64,000 nucleotides of DNA from Streptomyces exfoliatus (GTDB taxonomy: Bacteria; Actinomycetota; Actinomycetes; Streptomycetales; Streptomycetaceae): contig NZ_JNZP01000012.1 in NCBI RefSeq assembly GCF_000725545.1, positions 1-64,000 on the forward strand, in the 5' to 3' direction. Below, one piece after another: positions 16,401 through 29,097 of the stretch. The position numbers were made by a program, and so were the translations under genes. The notes under the pieces are model-generated. The model saw only the letters and a program-made list of their open reading frames with translations. It was not told the DNA's origin and ran no database searches. Each line of letters starts with the position of its first letter. Within the stretch, counting starts at the first letter, position 1.

Positions 16401-17452
16401 TGCGGTTCCTCCTCGACGACGAGCAGCGGGAGTTCGCCCGCTCGCTCGACGGCATGCTCACAGCGGCCGACACCCCCGGGGCCGCGCGGGCCTGGGCGGC
16501 CGGGGACACCGCGCCCGGCCGCGCGCTCTGGGCGCGGCTCGCGGAGGCCGGTGTCTTCGCGCTCGCCGTACCGGAGCGGCACGAGGGGCTGGGCCCGATG
16601 CCGCTCGAACTCGCCGTCGCGTGCGCGGAGTTGGGCCGTCACGCCGTGCCCGGTCCGCTGGTGGAGACGGTGGCGGCGGCCGCGTTCCTCGATCGGCTCG
16701 ATGAGGTCGATCGCCTCGATGGGCTCGATGAGGTCGATCGCCTCGACGGGCTCGACGGGTTCGGTCACGCGGGGGCCGCGGCGGAGTGGCTGCCACGGAT
16801 CGCCGGCGGGAAGGCGCTCCTCTCCCTCTGCGTGCCGGCCGCGAGCGGCCCGTACGCCCTGGATCCGGACGCCGCCGACGCCGTACTCGTCGTCGACGGC
16901 GACACCGTACGCCTGGCGGAGACCACCGGCCCCCTCCAGCCCTCCGCCGACCCGGTGCGGCGACTGGCGCGCCCGCTCGGCGGAACCGTCCTGGCCCGGG
17001 GACCCGCCGTGGCAGCCGCTGCCTCGCACGCCGCCGAGGTCGCGGCCCTCGCCACCGCCGCCCAGTCCCTCGGCCTCGGCCGCGCCCTCCTCGACCGGAC
17101 CGTCGCATACGTCGGGCAGCGCACCCAGTTCGGGGCCGCCGTCGGCTCGTTCCAGGCGGTGAAGCACCGCCTGGCCGACACGCTCATCGCCCTGGAGTTC
17201 GCGCAGCCCCTGCTTTACTCGGCCGCCCTGGCCCTGGCGGAGGGGGCGGACCACGCCTCCGCCGAGATCGCGGCGGCCAAGGTCACGGCCGGGGAGGCCG
17301 CGTACGCCGCCGCCCGCACCGCCCTCCAGCTCCACGGCGCCGTCGGCTACACCGATGAGCTGGACCTCGCCCTGTGGATCCGCAAGGCCCGCCCCCTGCG
17401 CGACGCCTGGGGCACCCCGGCCGCCTGCCGCGCCCGCGTCCTCGCGCGCTGA
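16400..17452 (+). CDS. fadE32: acyl-CoA dehydrogenase (FadE32/IpdE-like) with repeat insertion
   Basis: A 350-residue acyl-CoA dehydrogenase of the short, divergent type that works in heteromers. It has MRFLLDDEQREFARSLDGML at the N-terminus, RTQFGAAVGSFQAVKHRLAD near residue 240, and LHGAVGYTDELDLALWIRKA near the C-terminus. In mycobacteria adjacent FadE proteins of this kind (IpdE1-IpdE2) form a heterotetramer oxidising a HIP-CoA derivative. The following fadE gene is the natural partner. Around residues 100-120 a tandem LDEVDRLDG repeat is inserted that I would not expect in the family. Start ATG 16400 is coupled to the preceding stop. Confidence 0.75.
   Translation: MRFLLDDEQREFARSLDGMLTAADTPGAARAWAAGDTAPGRALWARLAEAGVFALAVPERHEGLGPMPLELAVACAELGRHAVPGPLVETVAAAAFLDRLDEVDRLDGLDEVDRLDGLDGFGHAGAAAEWLPRIAGGKALLSLCVPAASGPYALDPDAADAVLVVDGDTVRLAETTGPLQPSADPVRRLARPLGGTVLARGPAVAAAASHAAEVAALATAAQSLGLGRALLDRTVAYVGQRTQFGAAVGSFQAVKHRLADTLIALEFAQPLLYSAALALAEGADHASAEIAAAKVTAGEAAYAAARTALQLHGAVGYTDELDLALWIRKARPLRDAWGTPAACRARVLAR
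16697..16759 (+). repeat. 27-bp in-frame tandem repeat inside fadE32-like gene
   Basis: Two 27-bp units (16697-16723 and 16724-16750) differ at one base and are followed by a third partial copy of 9 bases. Each encodes LDEVDRLDG, so the frame is kept. The repeat lies in the N-terminal helical domain, at the point where the chain passes from LDR to DGFGHAG. Confidence 0.85.
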
Positions 17453-17517
17453 AGGCCGCACGCTCCCCTGGCGGGCGAGCAGACCCGTACCCGTACCGCA
17501 TCGAAGGGAGCAGAGGC

Positions 17518-18606
17518 GTGAGGCTGACGGAGGAACAGGAGGAGCTGCGGTCCGCCGTGCGGGCCGTACTCGGCCGCCGTCCGGGGCAGGCGGCCTGGCG
17601 GCCGCTGACCGAGCGGGTCGGCGTCGCGGGGCTCGCCGTTCCCGAGGAGTACGGCGGCGCCGGATGCGGGGCCATGGAGGTCCATGTGGTGATGGAGGAG
17701 CTGGGCCGGGAGCTGAGCCCCGTGCCCTACCTCGGGTCCGCGGTGCTCGTGACGCAGGCGCTGCTCGCCTCGGACGACAAGACCGCGTGCGCGCGGCTGC
17801 TGCCGGGACTGGCCTCGGGTGCCGGGGTGGGCGCCCTGGCGTGGGCGGAGGACGGCTCCTGGGATCCTTCGGCCGTACGGGCCGAGGCTGCCCCTGGGGA
17901 CGGGGACGGGTGGCGGATCACCGGGACCAAGGAGCACGTGCTCGACGGCGCCGGAGCGGACGTGCTGCTCGTGGCGGCCCGTACGGGAGCCGGGGTCTCG
18001 CTCTTCGAGGTGTCGGGGGACGGTCCGGGCGTGGACCGCGGGGCGGCGGTGACGATGGACTCCACCCGGACGCAGTCGCGCGTGGTGCTGGCCGGGGCCG
18101 TGGGCCGGCTCGTCGGAGCGGAGGGCGCGGGCGAGCGGATCCTGCCGCACGTCCTCGACCTGGCCTGCGTGGCACTCGCCGCCGAACAGGTCGGCGCCGC
18201 CTCGCGCTGCCTCGAACTCACGCTCGCCTACGCCCGGGAGCGGGTCCAGTTCGGTCGGCCCATCGGCTCCTTCCAGGCCGTCAAGCACCGTCTCGCGGAC
18301 GCGTACGTCCTGGTGGAGTCGGCCCGCTCGGCCGCACTCGGCGCCGCCTCCGCGGCGGCGGAGGCCGCCGCGGGCTCACCGGAGCTGACCCGCTGCGCGG
18401 CCGCCGCCAAGTCCGCCTGCTCGGAGGCGTTCTCCGTGGTCGCGGGCGAGATGATCCAGCTGCACGGCGGCATCGGGATCACCTGGGAGCACGACGCCCA
18501 CCGCTACTTCAAGCGCGCCCACGGCTCGTCCCAGCTCTTCGGCCCGCCGTCCTGGCACCGGGCCCGCCTGGCGGCCGCCCTGGGCCTCGGCCCGGGCACC
18601 CCTTGA
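17518..18606 (+). CDS. fadE33: acyl-CoA dehydrogenase (FadE33/IpdE-like)
   Basis: A 362-residue acyl-CoA dehydrogenase: VRLTEEQEELRSAVRAVLGR, VPEEYGGAGCGAMEVHVVME, RERVQFGRPIGSFQAVKHRL, and HGGIGITWEHDAHRYFKRAH containing the expected catalytic-region Glu. The start is GTG 17518, eight bases after GAAGGGAGCAGAG; reading further upstream gives an Arg/Pro-rich tail. It follows the fadE32-like gene by 65 bases and is the last gene of the steroid cluster. It is probably the catalytic partner of that gene in a heteromeric enzyme. Confidence 0.77.
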   Translation: MRLTEEQEELRSAVRAVLGRRPGQAAWRPLTERVGVAGLAVPEEYGGAGCGAMEVHVVMEELGRELSPVPYLGSAVLVTQALLASDDKTACARLLPGLASGAGVGALAWAEDGSWDPSAVRAEAAPGDGDGWRITGTKEHVLDGAGADVLLVAARTGAGVSLFEVSGDGPGVDRGAAVTMDSTRTQSRVVLAGAVGRLVGAEGAGERILPHVLDLACVALAAEQVGAASRCLELTLAYARERVQFGRPIGSFQAVKHRLADAYVLVESARSAALGAASAAAEAAAGSPELTRCAAAAKSACSEAFSVVAGEMIQLHGGIGITWEHDAHRYFKRAHGSSQLFGPPSWHRARLAAALGLGPGTP

Positions 18607-18937
18607 CCTCGGTGGAGTCAGCCACTAGCTTTCGCTCGACGTAGACCTGAACGACCGAGGGGGGCGACCGGCGGATGTACACCAGCTCCGACCTGAGTCG
18701 CCTCGCCCGCACCACGGCCTGGGTTCCGGGTCGTATCGCGCACGGCTGCTGACACGCCGTTCCGCCGCGCCCTTCCATGGCGCGATCCCGCTCTCCCCCT
18801 CACCTTCTCCCGGCACGCCGCTGTCGCGTGCCGTCTCGCGCCCGTCTCCGTCACGTGGCGCCTCCGAGCACAGAAAGCTGCCTGACCTTGGCGAACATGA
18901 AGAATCGACCCATCTCGCGCCGAAGCGGAGGCCCGTC
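18607..18937 (+). other. leader region of the xdh operon with a possible 25-codon ORF
   Basis: About 330 bases separate the fadE operon from the xanthine dehydrogenase genes. A short frame (18675-18752, MYTSSDLSRLARTTAWVPGR then IAHGC) follows GAGGGGGGCG and could be a leader peptide, but evidence is weak. No clear hairpin or operator is seen. The xdhA ribosome binding site GCGGAGG lies at the end. Confidence 0.4.
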
Positions 18938-22810
<3,873 letters not shown>

Positions 22811-22818
<8 letters not shown>

Positions 22819-23629
22819 CATGACGTGGGTCGCCGCGGTCGCGGGGCTGCGGGCACGCCGGGAGTTCGGCGTGCTCGTGACGGTCGCGACCGTGCGCGGC
22901 CACGCCCCGCGCAACGCCGGCGCGAAACTCGTCGTGGGCCGGAGCGAGACGTGGGGCTCGATCGGTGGCGGCAACGTCGAGGCCGTCGCGATCGACCGGG
23001 CCCGGGAGATGTTCCTCGCCGCCCGGCCCGAGCCGGAGCTGATCGACTTCGCCCTGAACGACAAGGTGACCAACCGGCACGGCGTCCAGTGCTGCGGCGG
23101 CACGGTCTCGGTGCTGCTCGAACCGCTGCCGGTGGTACGGGCGGTGGCGATCTTCGGCGTCGGGCACGTGGGGATGGAACTGGCGCGCGTCCTGGCGCGC
23201 CAGGACCTCGACCTCCATCTGGTCGACAGCCGCTCCGACCTCCTCGCCGAGGAGCGGCTCGCCGTCCTCGGCGACGCGGTGGCGCGGGTACGGGTGCACC
23301 ACACGCCGCTGCTGCCGGAGGAGGTCCTCGACGAGCTGCCGCCCGGCACCCACGTCCTGATCATGACCCACGATCACGCCGAGGACGCCGCCCTGTGCGA
23401 CGCCGCCCTGCGGACCGACCATCTCGGCTCCATCGGGCTCATCGGCTCGGCGGCCAAGTGGGGACGGTTCCGCGGACGCCTCCTCACGGAGGGCGGTCAC
23501 GACGAGGCCGCCGTCGACCGGATCAAGACCCCGATCGGGATCGCCGACATCACCGGCAAGGAGCCCGCCACCATCGCCGTCAGTGTCGCCGCCGACCTGC
23601 TGCGCACGTTCGAGACCGAGGGGGGCTGA
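22811..23629 (+). CDS. xdhC: XdhC, molybdenum cofactor insertion factor
   Basis: A 272-residue XdhC/CoxI-family protein. The N-terminal domain has VATVRGHAPRNAGAKLVVG and GSIGGGNVEAVA, with a Cys pair (QCCGGTVSV). The C-terminal Rossmann-like domain has AIFGVGHVGMELARVLARQD and IGLIGSAAKWGRFRGRLL. XdhC binds and matures (sulfurates) the Mo cofactor before its insertion into xanthine dehydrogenase. The GTG start overlaps the end of xdhB, placing it in the same operon. Confidence 0.9.
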
Positions 23630-23953
23630 TACGGCCAAGAGGAGGGGCGGGCTCCGACCGCGAGGGCGCCGGCCCTCGAAAGCCGCTCGGGGCCCGGCCC
23701 CGACCGTGTTCCGGAGGGTCCGTGGCGGGCCGGTGTCGCGCAACGATCGCTCCGGCGTCACACGTTCGTCACACCCCCATCGCCGTCCCATCGCACCGCG
23801 TCGCCGCAAGGTGGCCGGAAAGCATGCGCTTCGACGCCGCGCTCCCGCAGCGCCGTCGATCACCTCACATACTGCGCTGACCGGCGGCGGGCACGCTCTC
23901 GCGCCCCGCGCCGGATCGACCACTCGACCTCATCCCAAGCTCCTGGGGGAGAC
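23630..23953. other. intergenic region between xdhC and the subtilase gene
   Basis: About 320 bases with no credible gene. Frames crossing it are low-complexity continuations from neighbouring shadows. It must contain the promoter of the secreted subtilase; the ribosome binding site GGGGGAGA sits at 23944-23951. I see no palindromic operator. Confidence 0.5.
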
Positions 23954-26900
23954 TTGCGCGCACAAGTGAAGCGAGCACACGCCTTCACCATCGCGGCGGC
24001 CACATCGGTGGCCCTCGTAGCAGGCATGACCGGCCCCGCGACGGCGATCGCCGCGTACGCGAAAGCCGCACCGGACACCGCACGCGTCGACGGCGGCCAA
24101 CGGATCCCGCTCGTCACGGGCGACCGTGTGGTGGTGGACGCGAAGGGCCGGATGGTGGGCTTCGAGTCCGCCGAGGGCCGTGAGCACATACCCGTACGGA
24201 TACAGCGCACCCCGGGCCACACCCTCGTGGTGCCGGCCGACGCCCAGCGCCTGATCGCCACGGGCAGGCTCGACCAGCGGCTCTTCGACCTCGACGTCCT
24301 CACCGACCCGCGGCTGCGCGAGAGCCACCGCGCCGGACTCAAGCTCATCGTGCGGTACGAGGGGGGTGCCGGCGCCGCACGGGCCGAGGTGCGTACGGCG
24401 GGCGACACCCAGCTGCGGCGCACCTTCCCGACCATCGACGCCGACGCCATCCGTACGTCGCCGGACGACGTGGCCGAAGTGTGGGAAGCCCTGACGAACC
24501 AGCGGAGCGGCGGGGCGCGCGCCGCCGCCTCCGGCATCGGCTCGGTGTGGCTGGACGGGGTGCGCGAGGCGAGCCTGGACCGCGGCGTCCGGCGGATCGG
24601 CGCCGACAAGGCGTGGGAGTCCGGGTTCGACGGTACGGGCGTCAGGATCGCCGTCCTCGACACCGGCGTCGACAAGACCCACGAGGACCTCAGGACCCGG
24701 GTCGTCGGCGAGAAGAACTTCTCGGCCTCCCCCGACGCCGTGGACCGCGTCGGGCACGGCACGCACGTCGCGTCGATCGCCGCCGGCACCGGCGCGAAGT
24801 CCGGCGGCCGGTACAAGGGCGTCGCCCCCGGCGCCGAGGTGATCAGCGGGAAGGTCCTCGACGACGAGGGGTACGGGGACGACTCCGCCGTCATCGCGGG
24901 CGTCGAATGGGCCGCCGCCGAAGGCGCGGACGTGGTCAACCTCAGCCTGGGCAGCCCCGACAGCCCCGGCGTCGACCCCCTCGAGGCCACCGTCGACAGG
25001 CTGTCCGCTGAGAAGGGGATCCTGTTCGCCGTCGCGGCGGGCAACGACGGCGAGTCCGGCGCGTCGACGATCGGCTCCCCGGGCAGCGCGGACGCCGCGC
25101 TGACCGTCGGCGCCGTGGACGAGGACGACAGACTGGCGCCCTTCTCCAGCACCGGCCCGCGCGTCGGCGACGGCGCCGTGAAGCCGGACGTGACCGCGCC
25201 CGGTGTCGCCGTCACCGCGGCCGCCGCCCCCGGCAGCGCCCTCGACACGCGCCCCGGCACGCCGCACCCGGCACCGGGATACCTCCAGCTCGACGGTACG
25301 TCGATGGCGACCCCGCACGTCGCGGGCGCGGCGGCGATCCTGAAGCAACGGCACCCGGAGTGGAGGTCCACCGAGCTGAAGGGCGCGCTGACCGCGTCCA
25401 CGAAGGGGGGCGCCCACACCGCCTTCCAGCAGGGCTCCGGCCGTGTCCAGGTCGACAAGGCGCTGACCCAGAGCGTGATCGCCGATCCGGTCTCGCTGAA
25501 CTTCGGCACGGCACGGTGGCCGCACGCCGACGACCGGCTCCTCACCCGGAAGGTCGTCTACCGCAACCTGGGCACCGGTGACGTCACCCTCGACCTGGCG
25601 GTGTCGACGCTCGACCCGTCGGGCAGGCCGGCCCCGGCCGGGTTCTTCTCGCTCGGCGCCTCGAAGGTGACCGTGCCCGCGGGCGGCACGGCCGAGGTCG
25701 ACCTCGTCGCCGACACCAGGACCGGTGACGCCGACGGCACCTACTCGGGCTACGTCACCGCCACCGGCGCGGGGCAGTCCGTGCGCACGGCCGCGGTGGC
25801 GACCCGGGAGGCGGAGTCGTACGACGTGACCGTGAGGGCGGTGGACCGCGACGGTACGGACGCCGAGAACTTCTCCAGCACCCTGACGGGCGTCGCCGGA
25901 GCCGCCACCGGCTTCCAGGCCCGTATCGACGACGAGCCGGGCAGCCACACGATCCGCGTGCCCAAGGGCTCCTACACGTTCAACACGGCCGTCTACCAGG
26001 ACCCTTCGGACTACGCGAAGGGCACCGACTGGATCGCCCAGCCGAAGCTGGACGTCTCCGGTGACACGACGGTCACCGCCGACGCCCGCACCGCGAGGCC
26101 GGTGGACCTCACCGTGCCCGGCATCGACCGGGCGGACTACGCGGGGACGTACTACGAGGTCGGCACCGGGAGCGGCCGTGTCGGCAACGGCTGGGTCCTG
26201 CGGGGCTTCACCGGCTTCCGTACCGCCCACCTGGGTCCCGCCGTCACCGACGGCTCGCTCCTGCAGACCTGGGACGCGCACTTCCTGAAGGACGCCGGCA
26301 GCCAGTACGCGGTGGCCTTCGGCGGCAAGGCGAGCACGGTCGCGACCGGCTACACCCGGCACGTGAAGGCGGACGAACTGGCCACGCTCACGGTCCGTCT
26401 CGGCGCCTCGGCCCCCGGGAAGTCGGCTCTCACCTCCCCGTACGCCCATCTGCCGGGCGCGCCGGAGGGCAACGGCTTCTCCGCACCGCAGGCGGCTCCT
26501 GGCACCCGTACCTTCCATGTCTCCACCGCCGACGGCGTGAGGTGGCTGACCAGGTTCAACCAGCTGGGCGCGCTCGACGAATGGGGCTACCCGGCCTTCG
26601 AGGGCGGCTTCGAGATGGTCCGGCCGAAGCGTTACGAGGCCGGCAGGACGTACCGGGAGACGTTCAACACGGGCGTCTTCGGGCCTCTCCTGGGCGAGGG
26701 CATGGGTGTCTTCCGTACCGCTCCGGACCCGGAGACGGGCGAGCAGCGGCTCTTCGGCTCCCTGCCGCTGTTCGCGGACGGCAAGGGCCACGTCGGTGTC
26801 CCGGCGAACGTCTCGGCCACGACGAAGCTGTACCGCGACGGCGTCGAGGTCGGCGCGAACGACGACCCGCTGACCGGGTGGCAGCCCTTCACGGTGGACG

Positions 26901-27325
26901 CGGCCGACGCCGCGTACCGCCTGGAGACCTCGGTGGAGCGTCCGGCGGGCCTCGCCGCGGTCTCCACCCGGATCGACGCCGCCTTCACGTTCCGTTCGGG
27001 GCAGGTCGCGGCCACCACGGCGCTGCCGGTGTCGACGGTACGTTTCGCGGCCCCCGTGGACCTCGCCTCGCGCGTCCCGGCGGGCCGGCAGGTCCGGGTC
27101 CCGGTGACCGTGCAGGGCTCGGCGGCCGGGGCCAACCTCAAGTCGCTGACTGTGTCGGTGAGTTACGACGGCGGAAAGACCTGGCGCCCCACGCAGGTCC
27201 GCAACGGCGTGATCTCCGTGGCGAGTCCGGCGAAAGACAGCGGCGTCTCGTTCTCCGCCGTGGTCACGGACAAGCAGGGCAACACCTCGACGCTGAAGAT
27301 CCACAACGCGTGGCTCGGCAAGTGA
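23954..27325 (+). CDS. large secreted S8 subtilisin-like serine protease
   Basis: A 1123-residue secreted protease. A signal peptide (KRAHAFTIAAATSVALVAGM ending near TAIAAYA) is followed by a pro-region to about residue 200. The catalytic domain has Asp in AVLDTGVDKTHEDL (about 236), His in GHGTHVASIAAG (about 268), the oxyanion Asn region FAVAAGNDGESGAS, and Ser in DGTSMATPHVAGAAA (about 450). The C-terminal 600 residues are beta-rich and end in a segment with VSYDGGKTWRPT. The TTG start is best placed relative to GGGGGAGA; a GTG four codons later is possible. Monocistronic, ending before a hairpin. The role is extracellular protein degradation, by family. Confidence 0.9.
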   Translation: MRAQVKRAHAFTIAAATSVALVAGMTGPATAIAAYAKAAPDTARVDGGQRIPLVTGDRVVVDAKGRMVGFESAEGREHIPVRIQRTPGHTLVVPADAQRLIATGRLDQRLFDLDVLTDPRLRESHRAGLKLIVRYEGGAGAARAEVRTAGDTQLRRTFPTIDADAIRTSPDDVAEVWEALTNQRSGGARAAASGIGSVWLDGVREASLDRGVRRIGADKAWESGFDGTGVRIAVLDTGVDKTHEDLRTRVVGEKNFSASPDAVDRVGHGTHVASIAAGTGAKSGGRYKGVAPGAEVISGKVLDDEGYGDDSAVIAGVEWAAAEGADVVNLSLGSPDSPGVDPLEATVDRLSAEKGILFAVAAGNDGESGASTIGSPGSADAALTVGAVDEDDRLAPFSSTGPRVGDGAVKPDVTAPGVAVTAAAAPGSALDTRPGTPHPAPGYLQLDGTSMATPHVAGAAAILKQRHPEWRSTELKGALTASTKGGAHTAFQQGSGRVQVDKALTQSVIADPVSLNFGTARWPHADDRLLTRKVVYRNLGTGDVTLDLAVSTLDPSGRPAPAGFFSLGASKVTVPAGGTAEVDLVADTRTGDADGTYSGYVTATGAGQSVRTAAVATREAESYDVTVRAVDRDGTDAENFSSTLTGVAGAATGFQARIDDEPGSHTIRVPKGSYTFNTAVYQDPSDYAKGTDWIAQPKLDVSGDTTVTADARTARPVDLTVPGIDRADYAGTYYEVGTGSGRVGNGWVLRGFTGFRTAHLGPAVTDGSLLQTWDAHFLKDAGSQYAVAFGGKASTVATGYTRHVKADELATLTVRLGASAPGKSALTSPYAHLPGAPEGNGFSAPQAAPGTRTFHVSTADGVRWLTRFNQLGALDEWGYPAFEGGFEMVRPKRYEAGRTYRETFNTGVFGPLLGEGMGVFRTAPDPETGEQRLFGSLPLFADGKGHVGVPANVSATTKLYRDGVEVGANDDPLTGWQPFTVDAADAAYRLETSVERPAGLAAVSTRIDAAFTFRSGQVAATTALPVSTVRFAAPVDLASRVPAGRQVRVPVTVQGSAAGANLKSLTVSVSYDGGKTWRPTQVRNGVISVASPAKDSGVSFSAVVTDKQGNTSTLKIHNAWLGK

Positions 27326-27351
27326 ACCTGCCCCGCTGAGTGTTCTCCGGT

Positions 27352-27387
27352 GTCCCGGCGTCACCACCTCAGGTGGGGCGCCGGGAC
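27352..27387. terminator. hairpin between convergent subtilase and ModA-like genes
   Basis: GTCCCGGCG (27352-27360) pairs with CGCCGGGAC (27379-27387), and the stem continues through ACCACCT/AGGTGGG. It lies just after the subtilase stop and before the convergent gene's stop. Confidence 0.7.
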
Positions 27388-27394
27388 GTCGCGT

Positions 27395-28093
27395 TCACGC
27401 GCGGGAGGCCGCCCGCATGCCCCTGGCACGCGCGGTCCGCGCCGCCGTGTCGGAGCCGAGGTGGTCGAGGACCTCACGGGCGAGGTCCGGCCGGGACGAG
27501 GAGGCCAGGACGCCTCCGCCGAAGGTCGAGGTGAGGGCGGTGTCACCCGGCAGCGGGCCGACGACGGTGACGCCCGGCAGGTCCATCAGCTCACTGTGCT
27601 GCTGGAACGCCAGTTCGGCCCCGCCGGAGGAGAGCAGACTGCCGGCCGGCACCCCCGGGGGCGCCTGGACGAGCCGTCCGGCGAGCACGTCGGCGAGCCC
27701 CAGCCGGCCGATGAGACCGAGGAGTTGCGTCCCGCTGGGGCCGGTGGAGTACGCGATCCTCGGCGCGGACCGCAGCACGGCCCGCAGGTCGGCTTCCGAG
27801 TCGAGCGCCGGAACAGGTGATCCCTCCGGTACGGCGGCGACGACCTGCGAGATCCACAGCGGTCGCGCCGTGCCCGCCAGGACGTGGCCCTCCTTCTCCA
27901 GGGCGGCCAGCGCCCCGTCGGCGAGCACGAGCAGGTCGGCCTCCGCGCCCTCGCGCACCCGTCGTGCGATCTCGACGCCGCCCGCGGACGCGAAGCGCAC
28001 GGGAAGTCCGTGCGCGCGCCCAAGGTGTGCGGACAGCTCGGCGAGCAGCGGCCGTGTCGCCATCGAGGACAGCCCGGAGATCTCTCTGTTCAC
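27395..28093 (-). CDS. ModA-like substrate-binding-fold protein, apparently cytoplasmic
   Basis: A 232-residue protein with the layout of molybdate-type periplasmic binding proteins: LSSMATRPLLAEL, FASAGGVEIARRVREGAEADLLVLADGAL, AYSTGPSGTQLLGLIGRLGLADVL, and GGAELAFQQHSELMDLPG. It lacks any signal peptide or lipobox, so it is probably not a conventional ABC-transporter binding protein. The GTG start follows AAGGAGGCGAC. It is divergent from the IclR gene that heads the protocatechuate operon, which suggests a job in aromatic catabolism, such as ligand sensing or an isomerase-type activity. That is inference only. Confidence 0.75.
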   Translation of the reverse strand: MNREISGLSSMATRPLLAELSAHLGRAHGLPVRFASAGGVEIARRVREGAEADLLVLADGALAALEKEGHVLAGTARPLWISQVVAAVPEGSPVPALDSEADLRAVLRSAPRIAYSTGPSGTQLLGLIGRLGLADVLAGRLVQAPPGVPAGSLLSSGGAELAFQQHSELMDLPGVTVVGPLPGDTALTSTFGGGVLASSSRPDLAREVLDHLGSDTAARTARARGMRAASRA

Positions 28094-28168
28094 GTCGCCT
28101 CCTTGGTGTCCGGCAGATGCTACGACGCCCTCGGAGCTGCATCAACGCCGGTCTGCGAGACTGGCCGG

Positions 28169-28936
28169 GTGAGCGCGACCCGGAGCACAGCGGCTGGAAA
28201 AGTCCTCGACGTCCTCGCGGTCTTCGACCGGGAGCACCCGTCGCAGACGCTGTCGGAGATCGCCCAGCGCACCGGCATGGCCCTGAGCACGACGCACCGG
28301 GTGGTCTCCGAGCTGGCGGGATGGGGGGCGCTGGAGCGCGCGGAGGACGGGTCGTGGCACGTCGGCCTCAGGCTCTGGGAGATCGCCTCCGGGTGCCCGC
28401 GCACCCAGATCCTGCGCGATGTGGCCCTGCCCTTCATGCAGGACCTCTACGAGGCGACCCACGAGAACATCCAGCTCGCGGTCCGCGAGGGGACGGAGCT
28501 GGTGTTCGTCGAGCGGATCGCCGGGCACCGGTCGGTGGAGCTGTTGACGATGGTGGGGAGCCGGTTCCCGATCGGCTCCACCGGCATGGGGCGGGTCCTG
28601 CTGGCCCACGCCCCTCCGGGACTCCAGGAGGAGGTCCTCGCGTCGCCGCTGCGGGCCTGGACCCCGCACACCGTCACCGACCCGAAGACGCTGCGCGCGC
28701 AGCTGGACCGCATCCGCCGCGAGCAGGTCTTCGTGAGCGACCGGCAGCTCTCGGAGAGCACGGTCGCGGTGGCCGCGCCCGTGCGGACCGGCCGCAACGG
28801 GCCGGTCGGCGCGGCCTTGGGGATCGTGTTCACGGCGCGGGGCGCGAGCCGTGCCCGCGGGCTCCGTGAGCCGCTGCTGAGGGCCGCGTACGGGATCTCC
28901 GACGAGCTCGGCCGGCGTGCCCGGCCGACCGCCTGA
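28169..28936 (+). CDS. IclR-family regulator of the protocatechuate operon
   Basis: A 255-residue IclR-type regulator. The N-terminal winged helix reads LDVLAVFDREHPSQTLSEIA and MALSTTHRVVSELAGWGAL. The C-terminal effector domain has LRDVALPFMQDLYEATHENI, VFVERIAGHRSVELL, GSRFPIGSTGMGRVLLA and TVAVAAPVRTGRNGPVGAALG. Relatives (PcaU, PobR, PcaR) respond to protocatechuate or p-hydroxybenzoate. The start is GTG 28169. It sits between the divergent ModA-like gene and pobA, so it probably controls both sides. The effector is inferred. Confidence 0.87.
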   Translation: MSATRSTAAGKVLDVLAVFDREHPSQTLSEIAQRTGMALSTTHRVVSELAGWGALERAEDGSWHVGLRLWEIASGCPRTQILRDVALPFMQDLYEATHENIQLAVREGTELVFVERIAGHRSVELLTMVGSRFPIGSTGMGRVLLAHAPPGLQEEVLASPLRAWTPHTVTDPKTLRAQLDRIRREQVFVSDRQLSESTVAVAAPVRTGRNGPVGAALGIVFTARGASRARGLREPLLRAAYGISDELGRRARPTA

Positions 28937-29001
28937 GCCCGTCGACGCGCCCGTCCGGCCGCCTGAGGATCGGCGTGCCCGTCCGGCCGCCTGAGACCGA
29001 G
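28916..29001 (+). repeat. three tandem copies spanning the iclR stop codon
   Basis: Three imperfect units of 30, 28 and 28 bases begin at 28916, 28946 and 28974. Each contains CGYGCCCGKCCGRCCGCCTGAG, where TGAG holds the real stop codon of the iclR gene in the first copy. The duplication therefore repeats the last codons and the stop. Confidence 0.75.
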
Positions 29002-29097
29002 CGGGCTTCCGCCTGACGGAAACACCGGAGACCGGCCGTGCTCCCGGGTGTCAACGTTCGACGTGTCCCGGACGTTCACCCTCGCTCAGGAGATGCC

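Noticed and set aside
18675..18752. Leader peptide gene of the xdh operon
   Set aside because: It has a start, a modest ribosome binding site and a stop, but no associated hairpin or regulatory codons. Mentioned only within the intergenic entry.
23930..27367. An 1145-codon minus-strand frame antisense to the secreted subtilase
   Set aside because: The plus strand has a signal peptide and complete catalytic triad; the antisense translation has neither motifs nor plausible composition.
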